A stretch of DNA of 64,000 bases from Marinomonas sp. UCMA 3892 (GCF_012726345.1 NZ_PTXN01000002.1:1-64000); one strand, 5' to 3'; numbered from the stretch's first letter, positions 1-11,368 are shown. Numbers and translations are program-made. Notes: generated by a model not told the origin, from the letters alone.

Positions 1-285
1 TCGCAGTATTGTTCGGCTCTTTATCAAAAAGAATTACAACGTAATAAAATACGACCGTCGATGACAGATGGCTATGACTGCTACCAAAATGCGTTAGCAG
101 AAAGGGTGAATGGCATATTGAAGCAAGAATTTTTGATTGGAAGATGCAGAACTTTTAAAGAGTTAGAAAGGCATATTAGTGAGTCTATTGATATTTATAA
201 TAGGTATCGACCTCACTTAAGTCTAAATATGAAAACACCAGAAGAAGTGCATGAAAAAGCCAGTATGGAATCCATACTGGCTTAA
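1..285 (+). CDS. IS3-family transposase (OrfB), C-terminal part, cut by window edge
   Basis: This is the C-terminal end of an integrase-core (DDE) transposase whose frame is open from base 1, so the start lies outside the window. The first residues, SQYCS, match the segment that directly follows the second catalytic Asp in IS3 OrfB proteins. The ALAERVNGILKQEF stretch carries the final catalytic Glu, and the YNRYRPHLSLNMKTPEE ending is typical of the family. Nothing visible is broken, so it may be the intact end of a complete element. It points towards secF without disrupting it. Confidence 0.88.
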   Translation, partial: SQYCSALYQKELQRNKIRPSMTDGYDCYQNALAERVNGILKQEFLIGRCRTFKELERHISESIDIYNRYRPHLSLNMKTPEEVHEKASMESILA

Positions 286-317
286 CAAAAATCGTCAACG
301 TATTTTAGGACGAGACA
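1..317 (+). mobile_element. Right end of an IS3-family insertion sequence
   Basis: The transposase stop at 285 is followed by about 30 bases ending in ggacgagaca, with a terminal CA at 317, as expected for an IS3-type right inverted repeat. The left end and any target duplication are outside the window, so the exact boundary is an inference. Confidence 0.6.
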
Positions 318-331
318 AAGGGATAAAGAAG

Positions 332-1246
332 TTAAGGTAACTCGTCTTCCAATTCAGCCTTTGGCGCTGGGATCAAATCTTCTCGCTTAACCCCCATCGC
401 CAACAGCAAATTTGCCGCCACGAAAATAGAAGAATAAGTACCAATCACAATCCCTACCAACAAGGCCATGGCGAAGTTATGAATAGCCTCACCACCTGAA
501 AAAAACAAAACAACCAATACAAACAAAGTCGTTAATGATGTAATCAAAGTACGACCCAGCGTTTGATTAATAGAATCATTCACTAAATCATACGGTGTTG
601 TATCACGCATAATACGAAAATTCTCACGAATCCGGTCACACACCACTATCGTATCATTCAAAGAATAACCAACCACGGCAAGCAAAGCCGCTAACACCGT
701 TAGATCAAACTCCACCTCAAAGATAGAAAAGAAACCTAACGTGATAATCACATCATGAATCAAAGCCGCAACAGAGGCTACAGAGAATTTAAACTGAAAG
801 CGCACTGCTACGTAAATCATCACGATAGCCAAGGCAAGCAACATGCCTAAACCACCTTGCTCACGCAACTCCTCACCCACTTGCGCACCCACAAACTCAG
901 AGCGCTGTAGCGATACATCAGTTGCACCATGGTTTTGAAGCGTAGCTAACACTTCATCACCAAGAGTCGCCGTGTAAGAGTTGGCCATACGAACAACAAC
1001 ATCAGTTGGCGAACCAAAGTTCTGCACAACAACATCAGAGTAGCCATTTTCACCTAGCAGCGTACGCACATCATCTAGCTGCGGCGCCTCTTTATAAGCT
1101 ACCTCAATCAAGGTACCGCCAGTAAAATCTAAGCCAAACTGCAGCCCCTTTGTTGCCAAAGAGACAAGAGAGATCAGTATCAGCGTAAGTGAAAAGACAG
1201 CTACGATTTTACGCATTGCCATAAACGGAATATTTGTCACTTTCAT
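332..1246 (-). CDS. secF: Protein translocase subunit SecF
   Basis: SecF is an inner-membrane RND-family subunit. With SecD and YajC it uses the proton-motive force to assist late steps of SecYEG-mediated protein export. The 304 residues match the usual length. A first TM helix near residues 12-32 leads into a periplasmic domain with the conserved GLDFTGGTLIEV segment near residue 40. A five-helix RND bundle follows, containing VGYSLNDTIVVCDRIREN, the SecF hallmark. It is last in the queA-tgt-yajC-secD-secF order, with 9 bp separating it from secD. Downstream lies the IS3 end. Confidence 0.97.
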   Translation of the reverse strand: MKVTNIPFMAMRKIVAVFSLTLILISLVSLATKGLQFGLDFTGGTLIEVAYKEAPQLDDVRTLLGENGYSDVVVQNFGSPTDVVVRMANSYTATLGDEVLATLQNHGATDVSLQRSEFVGAQVGEELREQGGLGMLLALAIVMIYVAVRFQFKFSVASVAALIHDVIITLGFFSIFEVEFDLTVLAALLAVVGYSLNDTIVVCDRIRENFRIMRDTTPYDLVNDSINQTLGRTLITSLTTLFVLVVLFFSGGEAIHNFAMALLVGIVIGTYSSIFVAANLLLAMGVKREDLIPAPKAELEDELP

Positions 1247-1255
1247 GGCGCTCTC

Positions 1256-3106
1256 CTAAATGTACAGTTTCTTATTTTTACGACCACCATACACAAGGTT
1301 AACCTGTGCACGGGTTACAACGATTGCCGTAAACATAGAAGTAAGAATACCCAGCGACAATGTCACTGCGAAACCTTTAACAGGACCAGTCCCTACCGCA
1401 AACAAAATCACAGCAACCAACAGGGTCGTGATATTGGCATCAAAAATAGTCGTAAATGCACGGTTAAAACCAGAATGAATCGCTTGTTGATTCGATACCC
1501 CACTTGCCAACTCCTCCTTTATTCGCGAGAAAATCAACACGTTGGCATCCACCGCCATCCCCATAGTCAAAACAATACCCGCAATACCAGGCAAGGTAAG
1601 CGTGGCAGAAAGTAAAGACATACACGCCATTAGCAGTACAATATTCAACGCCAACGATATATTGGCAAAAAGGCCAAATACCTTGTAATAAAGCAGCATA
1701 AACACCATAACAACCAATAAACCAATTTGCGCAGAGCTGACACCCAACTTGATGTTTTCAGCACCTAAGCTTGGCCCAATAGTACGCTCTTCAACAAAGT
1801 AAATTGGCGCAGCCAAAGCACCCGCACGAAGCAACAAAGCCAATTCAGATGATTCACGTGGGCTATCTAACCCTGTGATACGGAATGAATTACCTAGGGT
1901 AGTTTGAATGGTTGCCAGAGAAATAATGCCTTTCTCACTATAACTTCTACGCACTTCTTCCATTTTGCCGTCTTTTTCAACAAAACGACTGCGAGACTTA
2001 TGCTCTATGAACACAACCGCCATATTACGACCAACAGCAGAACGAGTAACTTTACTCATTTGCTTGCCGCCTTTGGCATCCAAATTAATATTTACCTGCG
2101 GGCGGCCGTTTTCATCAAAAGAAGAGCTCGCATCAGAAACACTATCACCAGTTATGATAAGATCACGCTCTAAACGCGCCGTACGACCACTGCCATCACG
2201 GAAAGATAAAGTCTCAATGTCCGCACCCTTATCCTCCAAACCAGCTTCCAAATGAAACTCAAGGTTGGCTGTTGCACCGATAATACGCTTCGCTGCCGCT
2301 GTATCCTGAACACCAGGCAATTCGACAACAATACGATTACTACCTTGACGCTGCACCAATGGCTCAGCCACACCCAACTCATTTACACGGTTACGCAATG
2401 TGGTTAAGTTTTGTTGCAATGCATAAGATTCGATTTCTTTCTTAGCTGCTTCCGTAAAACTCACATCTAAGTAAAAATCACTGCCATCTTGACGAGTAGC
2501 ATAACGGTATTCAGAAAAATCTTTCTTCAGCAAGGTTTCTGCCGTAGCCAAATCAGGCTGCTGTAAAAAGCGAACCGAAAGCACACCATCCTCAATATCA
2601 ACGCTACGGTAACGAACACGATCTTTCCGTAATGCAGCTTTCATTTCACTCGCGCTAACTTCAAGCCTTTGCTTTAACGCTGCAGGAGTATCCACTTCTA
2701 GTAAGAAGTGCACGCCACCACGCAAGTCAAGACCAAGCTTAGCAGGCCCAGCCCCTAACGCAGATAACCATTCAGGCGTCGTAGGAACAAGGTTAAGCGC
2801 GGTTACATAATCATCACCCAGTGCTGCCGCCACAACCGGCTTAGCAGCTAGTTGGTCCTCACCACTATTAAAGCGTAAGGTACCGCCAGCAGAGGTTAGC
2901 TCTGCTTCTTTTAAATCTATATTCGCTTTTGTAAGCGCAATTTTTGCTTTTTGCAAAGCCTGCTCATCAACAACAGCAGTCGCTTTTTGGGTAGATAGTT
3001 GTAGCGCTGGATCATCCGGATAAAGGTTTGGGAAGGCATACAGTAGCCCCAAAGCCAAAACAAGAAGAATTAGCAAATACTTCCACAAGGGATACTTGTT
3101 AAGCAT
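1256..3106 (-). CDS. secD: Protein translocase subunit SecD
   Basis: SecD is the partner of SecF in the SecDF-YajC complex. Its large periplasmic domain is thought to pull translocating proteins outwards. The 616 residues match gammaproteobacterial SecD. Visible are the N-terminal TM helix (LWKYLLILLVLALGLLYAFP), the LGLDLRGGVHFLLEVD motif, RVNELGVAEPLVQRQG, and a C-terminal six-helix bundle with GMAVDANVLIFSRIKEEL. It lies between yajC and secF. A hairpin in the yajC-secD gap may lower read-through. Confidence 0.97.
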   Translation of the reverse strand: MLNKYPLWKYLLILLVLALGLLYAFPNLYPDDPALQLSTQKATAVVDEQALQKAKIALTKANIDLKEAELTSAGGTLRFNSGEDQLAAKPVVAAALGDDYVTALNLVPTTPEWLSALGAGPAKLGLDLRGGVHFLLEVDTPAALKQRLEVSASEMKAALRKDRVRYRSVDIEDGVLSVRFLQQPDLATAETLLKKDFSEYRYATRQDGSDFYLDVSFTEAAKKEIESYALQQNLTTLRNRVNELGVAEPLVQRQGSNRIVVELPGVQDTAAAKRIIGATANLEFHLEAGLEDKGADIETLSFRDGSGRTARLERDLIITGDSVSDASSSFDENGRPQVNINLDAKGGKQMSKVTRSAVGRNMAVVFIEHKSRSRFVEKDGKMEEVRRSYSEKGIISLATIQTTLGNSFRITGLDSPRESSELALLLRAGALAAPIYFVEERTIGPSLGAENIKLGVSSAQIGLLVVMVFMLLYYKVFGLFANISLALNIVLLMACMSLLSATLTLPGIAGIVLTMGMAVDANVLIFSRIKEELASGVSNQQAIHSGFNRAFTTIFDANITTLLVAVILFAVGTGPVKGFAVTLSLGILTSMFTAIVVTRAQVNLVYGGRKNKKLYI

Positions 3107-3150
3107 GAAAATTCCTTTACACCTAAAAAATTAAATGGATCGATAAAGAA

Positions 3151-3176
3151 GAAAAGCGCCTAGGTAGGCGCTTTTC
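3151..3176 (-). terminator. Hairpin between yajC and secD (possible attenuator)
   Basis: A perfect 10-bp stem (gaaaagcgcc / ggcgcttttc) with a 6-nt loop. On the minus strand it is followed by a T-rich run. It lies after the yajC stop and 45 bp before secD, so it is probably a leaky terminator or processing site, since secDF are normally co-transcribed with yajC. Confidence 0.55.
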
Positions 3177-3184
3177 AAAGAAGG

Positions 3185-3511
3185 TTAAATAGACTTTAAC
3201 GTTCCCTTAGGTAAAACAGCAGCAACGGAAGATTTTTGAAATTTCATTTCAATGCCTTCAGATACTTCAAGTACTACATAGTTATCGTCTACTTTAGACA
3301 CTTTACCTAGTACACCACCGCCAGTTACTACCTCAGTACCTTTCGCTAGAGATGCAATCAAGTTTTTATGCTCTTTTGCACGCTTCGCTTGCGGGCGCCA
3401 CATAAGGAAGTAAAAGATGACAACGAAGCCAGCAAGAAGTACCAGGTTAAAAATACCTGCATCTGCTGGTGCGCCGCCTTCAGCGTAAGCTGGTGAGATC
3501 AATGCGATCAT
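3185..3511 (-). CDS. yajC: Preprotein translocase subunit YajC
   Basis: YajC is a small single-pass inner-membrane protein that associates with SecDF. The 108 residues contain one TM helix near residues 20-40 (IFNLVLLAGFVVIFYFLMWRP). The following RPQAKRAKEHKNLIASLAKG segment, a basic stretch, and GTEVVTGGGVLGKV are diagnostic of the family. It is the third gene of the queA-tgt-yajC-secD-secF block, 72 bp after tgt. Confidence 0.96.
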   Translation of the reverse strand: MIALISPAYAEGGAPADAGIFNLVLLAGFVVIFYFLMWRPQAKRAKEHKNLIASLAKGTEVVTGGGVLGKVSKVDDNYVVLEVSEGIEMKFQKSSVAAVLPKGTLKSI

Positions 3512-3583
3512 GGTGTTAACTCTCCAATGGTTTATGAAACTGTTGCAAACCCTTATGTAAAGAAATTTGCTTAATTTTGTTTA

Positions 3584-5796
<2,213 letters not shown>

Positions 5797-5954
5797 GAAA
5801 AGAAAACTACCTAGAAAAAACGACCCAGCATTCTAGCGAAAATCCACTCAAAAAGGTACTTCTACGCCACTAGTTGTTAAAAAGATAAAAAATAACACTT
5901 CTAGCCGTTGACTTATCTTATAAATACCCTAGAATACGCCTCACCTTTTTCAAG

Positions 5955-6039
5955 GCCAGTGTGGTGGAATTGGTAGACACGACGGATTCAAAATCCGTTG
6001 CCTTCGGGTGTGGCGGTTCGAGTCCGCCTACTGGTACCA
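5955..6039 (+). tRNA. tRNA-Leu (anticodon CAA)
   Basis: An 85-nt class II tRNA. The acceptor arms gccagtg and tactggt pair with two G-U ends and are followed by discriminator A and an encoded CCA. The anticodon stem acgga/tccgt encloses the loop ttcaaaa, giving CAA, which reads UUG leucine codons. A variable arm (cgggtg region) and the ggttcgagtcc T-arm are present. A strong terminator follows directly. Confidence 0.96.
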
Positions 6040-6043
6040 ACAT

Positions 6044-6077
6044 AAAAAGCCCTGATCAATGATCAGGGCTTTTTTTT
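6044..6077 (+). terminator. Rho-independent terminator of tRNA-Leu
   Basis: The stem gccctgatc/gatcagggc with a three-base loop is preceded by five A and followed by eight T. It sits 4 bp after the tRNA CCA end. Confidence 0.92.
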
Positions 6078-6140
6078 CGTTCCTTGAATGTCATTCTTGG
6101 GTTATTAAATCAGATAAATGTGTCATTTCAGGAACAAAAA

Positions 6141-6338
6141 ATGAATCGCCGCAAAAAAATCAAAGACATATACGACAAGCGCATGAAGCAAGCTAATTTA
6201 AAGATCAACCCTAAAAAAGCTAAGCCTAAATACATATCTAAAGCTGAACGCGCCAAAATGGAAGCCGAAGCTGCTGCAAATCCAAGCATGGATCTTAATG
6301 CAGAAGCATCTGAAACAAGCGAAATACAAGACGCTTAA
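6141..6338 (+). CDS. DUF2986 family small basic protein
   Basis: A 65-residue protein starting MNRRKKIKDIYDKRMKQ and continuing with KPKYISKAERAKMEAE. This is the pattern of the DUF2986 family, short Lys/Arg-rich proteins of unknown function in marine gammaproteobacteria. I chose the ATG at 6141 because CAGGA lies upstream and the family begins here. An in-frame upstream start would add 19 residues overlapping the tRNA terminator region. The C-terminus is acidic and Ala-rich. Its stop overlaps that of the convergent regulator gene by 4 bp. Confidence 0.8.
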   Translation: MNRRKKIKDIYDKRMKQANLKINPKKAKPKYISKAERAKMEAEAAANPSMDLNAEASETSEIQDA

Positions 6339-7150
6339 AATCGCGCTCTAAAGTGCCAGTCACCTTCTTTCATATCATTTTTGATTGACTGGCAAATATC
6401 CCCATCTATCTGATCACCATCAACGTCATACAAACCGCACTGAGAAACCGCACGTTTTTTATTGATATTCGCCCCCAAAAACTCATAAACCACTCGCGCA
6501 CAACATGGCGCCCTTTCACCACTTCCCGATACACCTAAACGCAATCCAGTTAATCGCTCAACACGATTTTGAAAAGAAGGATAAAGAATCGTCTGTGTCA
6601 TCTCCACATGAGTCTGGCTTTCATAGTCGATCAAAAACAATCGGTCCGATAACAACTGAACAACACCATTATAAACACCATGAAAAGACTTTTTTAAATT
6701 ACGCGGATTCAATCGCTCAGTCCGTCGATAATAGGTTTTGTCGCCTTGGGATTCGATGTGCACTAAGGTTCGCAGAATCTTTCCTGGACAGGCCATAGAT
6801 AAGTAATATTCGAAGTAATAACCACAATATTTGCCTAAGCCATGCTGCCCAGATTCATTCAATTGATTGAACTGTTGCTGTTCAGGCGTAATACTTTTGA
6901 CATCATCATTCTGTCGAATTGGCCGCGCCTGCACTAACTTAACAAATTGTGCGTGCGGCAGCGTCATCTCACTAGGCTCAACACCAAAAAATTCCCCTAT
7001 ACGACGCTGAGTACTATTACTCGGCACCGTCGTCCCGTTTAGATAACGATTAAATTGAGCACGATTGATATTTAATCGGCGACATACATCCGCCACCGAT
7101 TTATAGAAACTGCATAACAACCGTAGATTATCAGCAAAATGTTGCACCAT
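6335..7150 (-). CDS. Helix-turn-helix transcriptional regulator (XRE-like)
   Basis: A 271-residue protein with an N-terminal helix-turn-helix near residues 20-60 (ADVCRRLNINRAQFNRYL then GEFFGVEPSEM). A roughly 200-residue C-terminal domain I do not recognise follows. I chose the Met at 7150 because GTGGAA lies upstream at usable spacing; an in-frame upstream start at 7189 is also possible. It is divergent from the AGCS-aspartase-asparaginase operon, with a perfect 16-bp inverted repeat between them. Inference: it controls that operon, itself, or both, and its C-terminal domain senses an amino acid or metabolite. Confidence 0.75.
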   Translation of the reverse strand: MVQHFADNLRLLCSFYKSVADVCRRLNINRAQFNRYLNGTTVPSNSTQRRIGEFFGVEPSEMTLPHAQFVKLVQARPIRQNDDVKSITPEQQQFNQLNESGQHGLGKYCGYYFEYYLSMACPGKILRTLVHIESQGDKTYYRRTERLNPRNLKKSFHGVYNGVVQLLSDRLFLIDYESQTHVEMTQTILYPSFQNRVERLTGLRLGVSGSGERAPCCARVVYEFLGANINKKRAVSQCGLYDVDGDQIDGDICQSIKNDMKEGDWHFRARF

Positions 7151-7239
7151 GATTATTTCCACCCAATCAACTCCACAATCCACCCTCACAACAACGCGAC
7201 CAGTGTAATAAATAATCTTACTAAAAACACGCCAAAAAT

Positions 7240-7276
7240 GGTGCTATTTGATGCTACCAGAGCATCAAATAGCACC
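7240..7276. promoter_or_regulatory. Perfect 16-bp inverted repeat, candidate operator
   Basis: ggtgctatttgatgct and its exact complement flank the 5-base spacer accag. The element lies about 90 bp upstream of the HTH regulator start and 110 bp upstream of the symporter start. No T-run follows, which argues against a terminator. Position and symmetry suit an operator for the divergent regulator. Confidence 0.55.
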
Positions 7277-7386
7277 AAATAGAGTCTTTTTACGAACTGC
7301 CTTTCCTACTAATTTTTCGTTCCAATGAGCCTCTTAGCACGACTAAATAAAACTAAATAATAAATCTAAGAAAACAGGAGTCCCCC

Positions 7387-8814
7387 ATGCTATCTTTTCT
7401 CACTGACTTGCTTTGGAGCAAGGTTCTTATCGCCGTATTAATCGGCATTGGTATCTGGTTTACCATTGCGACCCGCTTTGTACAATTTCGCTATTTCGGC
7501 AACATGTTCGGCATTCTTACCGCAAAACACCATGAAGCTGATGGCAAACACCTAAGTTCTTTCCAAGCGTTAATTCTCTCTGTAGCCGGCCGAGTTGGCG
7601 GCGGTAACATTGCCGGCGTTGCAGTTGCCATTACCATTGGTGGCCCAGGTGCTATTTTCTGGATGTGGGTTGTTGGCCTAATGGGCATGGCAACCAGTTT
7701 CGTAGAATGTATGCTGGCACAAACCTATAAAGCAGCCGAAAAAGACGGCACTTATCGTGGCGGCCCAGCATTTTATATTGAGCGCGGTTTAGGCAAAAAT
7801 TGGAAATGGCTATCCGTACTGTATTCGATCTTGCTATTGGCAACTTTTGGTATCGCTTTCACCACACTACAGTCTTACTCAGTTGCGACTTCACTAGAAG
7901 ATGCATTTGGTATCCAGCCTTACTACAGCGGCATCGGTATGGCGCTTATTGTCGGTTTGATTATTTTTGGTGGCGTAAAGCGTATTGCTCAAGTCGCAGA
8001 AATCTTAGTTCCCATCATGGCGGGCGGATATTTGTTGATTGCACTTATCGTTCTTGCGATGAACCTAAGCGCAGTTCCGGATACTTTGATGATGATAGTT
8101 AAAAGCGCGTTTGGCTTAGAACCAGCATTTGGCGGCGGCATTGGTGCAGCTATACTAATGGGCGTAAAACGCGGTCTGTTCTCTAATGAAGCTGGTCTTG
8201 GTAGCGCGCCAAACGTGGCAGCAGTTGCTTATATTCCACACCCAGCGAACCAAGGCATAGTTCAAGCCTTCTCCGTATTCATCGACACTATCGTATTATG
8301 TACTTGTACTGCACTGATTATCCTTCTTGGTAGCGCTTATGATCCAAGCAGCACTGAAACTGTTCAAGGTGTCGCTCTAACTCAAGCATCACTGGCCACT
8401 CATATGGGCGATTATGGTCGCATGTTCGTCAGTATTGCTCTACTACTATTCGGCTTTAGTACCATTTTGTACAACTACTACTTAGGTGAAAACAGCGTTA
8501 GCTACCTAACCAAATCAGATAATCATGGCTTCTACATGAATGCCTTCCGCGTCATCATCATTTGCCTTTGCTGCACGGGTGCTATTCTTGATCTAGGCAC
8601 AGTGTTCGCCTTTGCAGATTTGAGCATGGGTCTATTGGCGCTTGTTAACTTATTTGCTCTAGCTCTGCTATTTAAAGTTGCTAAACGTGTTATGAAAGAC
8701 TTTGATAATCAGCGCAAACAAGGTAATAAAATGCCAACGTTTGAAGCAAATCGTTTCGCCGATTTGGATCTAGACCAAGAGTCTTGGCCAAATAACGAAA
8801 ATCACCACCAATAA
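7387..8814 (+). CDS. Sodium:alanine/glycine symporter (AGCS family)
   Basis: A sodium-coupled amino-acid permease of the inner membrane. The 475 residues and roughly 11 hydrophobic segments match the AGCS (DagA/AlsT) family. Hallmarks are GRVGGGNIAGVAVAITIGGPGAIFWMW near residues 67-95, TYRGGPAFYIERGLG, and FSNEAGLGSAPNVAAVA. A clear SD (aacaggag) precedes the ATG. The aspartase and asparaginase genes follow, so Asn or Asp, as well as Ala or Gly, are possible substrates. The exact substrate cannot be read from the sequence. Confidence 0.92.
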   Translation: MLSFLTDLLWSKVLIAVLIGIGIWFTIATRFVQFRYFGNMFGILTAKHHEADGKHLSSFQALILSVAGRVGGGNIAGVAVAITIGGPGAIFWMWVVGLMGMATSFVECMLAQTYKAAEKDGTYRGGPAFYIERGLGKNWKWLSVLYSILLLATFGIAFTTLQSYSVATSLEDAFGIQPYYSGIGMALIVGLIIFGGVKRIAQVAEILVPIMAGGYLLIALIVLAMNLSAVPDTLMMIVKSAFGLEPAFGGGIGAAILMGVKRGLFSNEAGLGSAPNVAAVAYIPHPANQGIVQAFSVFIDTIVLCTCTALIILLGSAYDPSSTETVQGVALTQASLATHMGDYGRMFVSIALLLFGFSTILYNYYLGENSVSYLTKSDNHGFYMNAFRVIIICLCCTGAILDLGTVFAFADLSMGLLALVNLFALALLFKVAKRVMKDFDNQRKQGNKMPTFEANRFADLDLDQESWPNNENHHQ

Positions 8815-8827
8815 ACTAACTTAGATT

Positions 8828-8854
8828 ACGCCTCATCGTGATCCGGTGAGGCGT
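8828..8854 (+). other. Intercistronic hairpin between symporter and aspartase genes
   Basis: acgcctca and tgaggcgt pair around an 11-base loop and can extend inwards by two pairs. There is no T-run, so this is more likely an mRNA-stabilising or processing hairpin than a terminator. It may set different levels for permease and enzymes. Confidence 0.4.
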
Positions 8855-8867
8855 CAGGAAGAACATC

Positions 8868-10271
8868 ATGAATACTCGCTCTGAATACGATTTACTTGGC
8901 AATATGGACGTTCCCGCTGACGCGTTGTATGGTATACAGACATTGCGCGCAGCTCAAAACTTCTCGATTACTGGCGTTCCTATTTCTCACTTTCCTGAAT
9001 TGATTAAAGCCTTGGCAATGGTAAAAGCGGCTGCAGCTCGAACCAACCAAGAAATGAAACTACTAACAGCTGAAAAAGCCGATGCCATTGTTTATGCCTG
9101 CCAAGATTTGATCCAAGGTCAATATCACGATCAATTCATTGTTGATGTAATTCAAGGTGGTGCAGGCACTTCAACCAACATGAACGCCAACGAAGTTATT
9201 GCCAACATTGCACTAATGAAATTGGGTCGTGAGAAAGGCGAATACAAATTTCTACACCCAAACGATGACGTAAACCGCTCACAATCCACCAACGATGCTT
9301 ACCCAACAGCTGCCTGCTTAGGTATTCAGTTTGCGGCGGACAACTTTATTCCAAGCCTTGCATCACTTAAAGCAGCACTTGAAGACAAAGCACGCGAATT
9401 TGCGCATATCGTAAAAATGGGCCGTACGCAGCTTCAAGACGCAGTACCAATGACCTTAGGCCAAGAGTTTGATGCCTTTGCTGTTACCCTTGGTGAAGAC
9501 ATTGATCGTATCGGTGAAGCCTGCGCCCTACTTTGCGAAGTAAACCTCGGTGGTACAGCAATCGGTACTGGCATCAATACACCTGAAGGTTATGCCAAAC
9601 TGGTAGTAGAAAAATTAGCAACCATATCAACAAAACCGCTCGTACCTGCCAGCAACTTAGTCGAAGCAACATCAGACATGGGTGCCTTTGTATTTTTCTC
9701 CGGCATTTTGAAGCGCCTTGCTATTAAATTAAGCAAGATGAGCAACGACTTGCGCTTGCTATCAAGTGGGCCTCGTACCGGTTTAGGCGAAATCAACCTG
9801 CCTCCAATGCAGCCTGGCTCATCTATCATGCCGGGCAAAGTAAACCCTGTGATTCCTGAAGCGATGAACCAAACTGCATATCAAGTCATCGCGTCTGATC
9901 TTGCTGTAACTCTAGCGGCTGAAGCGGGTCAATTACAGTTGAACGCCATGGAACCTATGATCATTTATAACGTACTAAATTCGTTAAAAATGCTTAAAGA
10001 AGCCTGCCAAATGCTGGAAACTCGCTGCATACGCGGCATCACAGCCAATGAGGCAGTGTGCGCTGGCCACGTAGAAAACAGTATCGGTATCATTACTGCA
10101 CTGGTTCCGCATATTGGTTATGCTAATGCCTCTCGCATTGCTAATACTGCACTACACACTGGCAATACAGTAAAAGCCTTGGTAATTGAAGAAAACCTGC
10201 TAACGGAAGAGCAGGTGAATATTTTGCTAAGCCCACAATCCATGCTTTCCCCTAGCAAGGTTGTAATATGA
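8868..10271 (+). CDS. aspA: Aspartate ammonia-lyase
   Basis: It converts L-aspartate reversibly to fumarate and ammonia in the cytoplasm. The 467 residues match aspartase. The superfamily signature PGSSIMPGKVNPV is present near residue 320, with the earlier GGAGTSTNMNANEVIAN and NRSQSTNDAYPTA motifs. The aspartase/fumarase distinction rests on the N-terminus (EYDLLGNMDVPADALYG) and on context, since asparaginase follows with a 4-bp ATGA overlap. Together they carry asparagine to fumarate. Confidence 0.92.
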   Translation: MNTRSEYDLLGNMDVPADALYGIQTLRAAQNFSITGVPISHFPELIKALAMVKAAAARTNQEMKLLTAEKADAIVYACQDLIQGQYHDQFIVDVIQGGAGTSTNMNANEVIANIALMKLGREKGEYKFLHPNDDVNRSQSTNDAYPTAACLGIQFAADNFIPSLASLKAALEDKAREFAHIVKMGRTQLQDAVPMTLGQEFDAFAVTLGEDIDRIGEACALLCEVNLGGTAIGTGINTPEGYAKLVVEKLATISTKPLVPASNLVEATSDMGAFVFFSGILKRLAIKLSKMSNDLRLLSSGPRTGLGEINLPPMQPGSSIMPGKVNPVIPEAMNQTAYQVIASDLAVTLAAEAGQLQLNAMEPMIIYNVLNSLKMLKEACQMLETRCIRGITANEAVCAGHVENSIGIITALVPHIGYANASRIANTALHTGNTVKALVIEENLLTEEQVNILLSPQSMLSPSKVVI

Positions 10272-11299
10272 GCGCAAAAGTACTCATCTTGTATACAGGT
10301 GGTACCATTGGCATGATTCAAACAGAGCAGGGCTTAGCCCCTGCTTCTGGTTTGCAAGAGCGTATAGAAATGGCGTTAGGGATGAGTGTAAATACTCTTC
10401 CCTCTTTTGAAGTACTAGAAATTTCGCCCCTAATTGACAGCGCGAATATAACGCCAAAGCACTGGACTAAACTAGTGTCAATTCTTGCGACTCATTGGCA
10501 AGATTATGATGGTTTTGTGATTCTCCATGGTACGGACACCATGGCGTACACAGCCTCAGCCTTGTCTTTCATGCTCGGCGCCTGCACTAAAAACATCATA
10601 CTAACAGGCTCTCAGATTCCGTTAGGGATGAATAGAAGTGATGCCACTTCAAATTTACAAGCAGCACTATCACTGGCAATTTCTCATAGGATAGCCGACG
10701 TAAGCTTGGTTTTTGATGGCAAATTGATGCGCGGCAATCGTATTCAAAAAATTAGCAGCGGCCGCTTTGAAGCTTTTCATACACCAAATGACGATTTGTT
10801 AGGTGAATTATCTATTGGCATGCAGCTTTATCCAAATCGTATGATTAAAAGCCATGACGAAAGCACAACAACATCACTTGAAAACAATATTGTCAGCTAT
10901 AAAACTGGTGCGGTTGGAGTGATTACACTACACCCAAGTCAACCAGTTGCTGTTTATTTAAGCCTCTTGGACGACGATAACTGCCAAGCAATTGTTTTAC
11001 TTACCTATGGCGCAGGCAACGTTCCAGATCAGAACCCAGCATTTTTATCCTTCTTAACCGAAGCCATGCTACGCAAGAAAAATATTGTGAATCTGACACA
11101 ATGTCTGCATGGTGGCGTATCTCAGGGAGCCTATGCTGCGGGATCTATCTTGTCTTCAATGAATGTGCTAAGTGGAAGAGACATGACACTGGAAGCAGCT
11201 TTTTGCAAGCTACACTGGCTAATTGCTACAGGCGAAAGCTATTACGGCATTTTAGAAAAATGGAACACCAATTATTGTGGTGAATTCACCTCTCAATAA
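10268..11299 (+). CDS. ansA: Type I L-asparaginase (cytoplasmic)
   Basis: It hydrolyses L-asparagine to aspartate and ammonia. The 343 residues have no signal peptide, as in AnsA-type enzymes. The two active-site motifs are clear: YTGGTIGM near residue 9, carrying the nucleophilic Thr, and LHGTDTMAYTASAL near residue 83, carrying the Thr-Asp pair. It overlaps aspA by four bases and is followed by a terminator, so it closes the operon. Confidence 0.92.
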   Translation: MSAKVLILYTGGTIGMIQTEQGLAPASGLQERIEMALGMSVNTLPSFEVLEISPLIDSANITPKHWTKLVSILATHWQDYDGFVILHGTDTMAYTASALSFMLGACTKNIILTGSQIPLGMNRSDATSNLQAALSLAISHRIADVSLVFDGKLMRGNRIQKISSGRFEAFHTPNDDLLGELSIGMQLYPNRMIKSHDESTTTSLENNIVSYKTGAVGVITLHPSQPVAVYLSLLDDDNCQAIVLLTYGAGNVPDQNPAFLSFLTEAMLRKKNIVNLTQCLHGGVSQGAYAAGSILSSMNVLSGRDMTLEAAFCKLHWLIATGESYYGILEKWNTNYCGEFTSQ

Positions 11300-11313
11300 T
11301 CGATACCTCAAAC

Positions 11314-11347
11314 AAAAAAACGGGAGTAAATCTACTCCCGTTTTTTT
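11314..11347. terminator. Bidirectional terminator between ansA and the VOC gene
   Basis: The stem cgggagta/tactcccg with a 4-base loop is flanked by seven A and seven T. It lies between convergent genes and can serve both strands. Confidence 0.9.
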
Positions 11348-11368
11348 GATCTTACGACATTCAAACCG

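Noticed and set aside
6044..6077. Possible attachment site of an integrated element at the tRNA-Leu 3' end
   Set aside because: No duplicate of the tRNA end and no integrase gene were seen in the window; the structure is a plain terminator.
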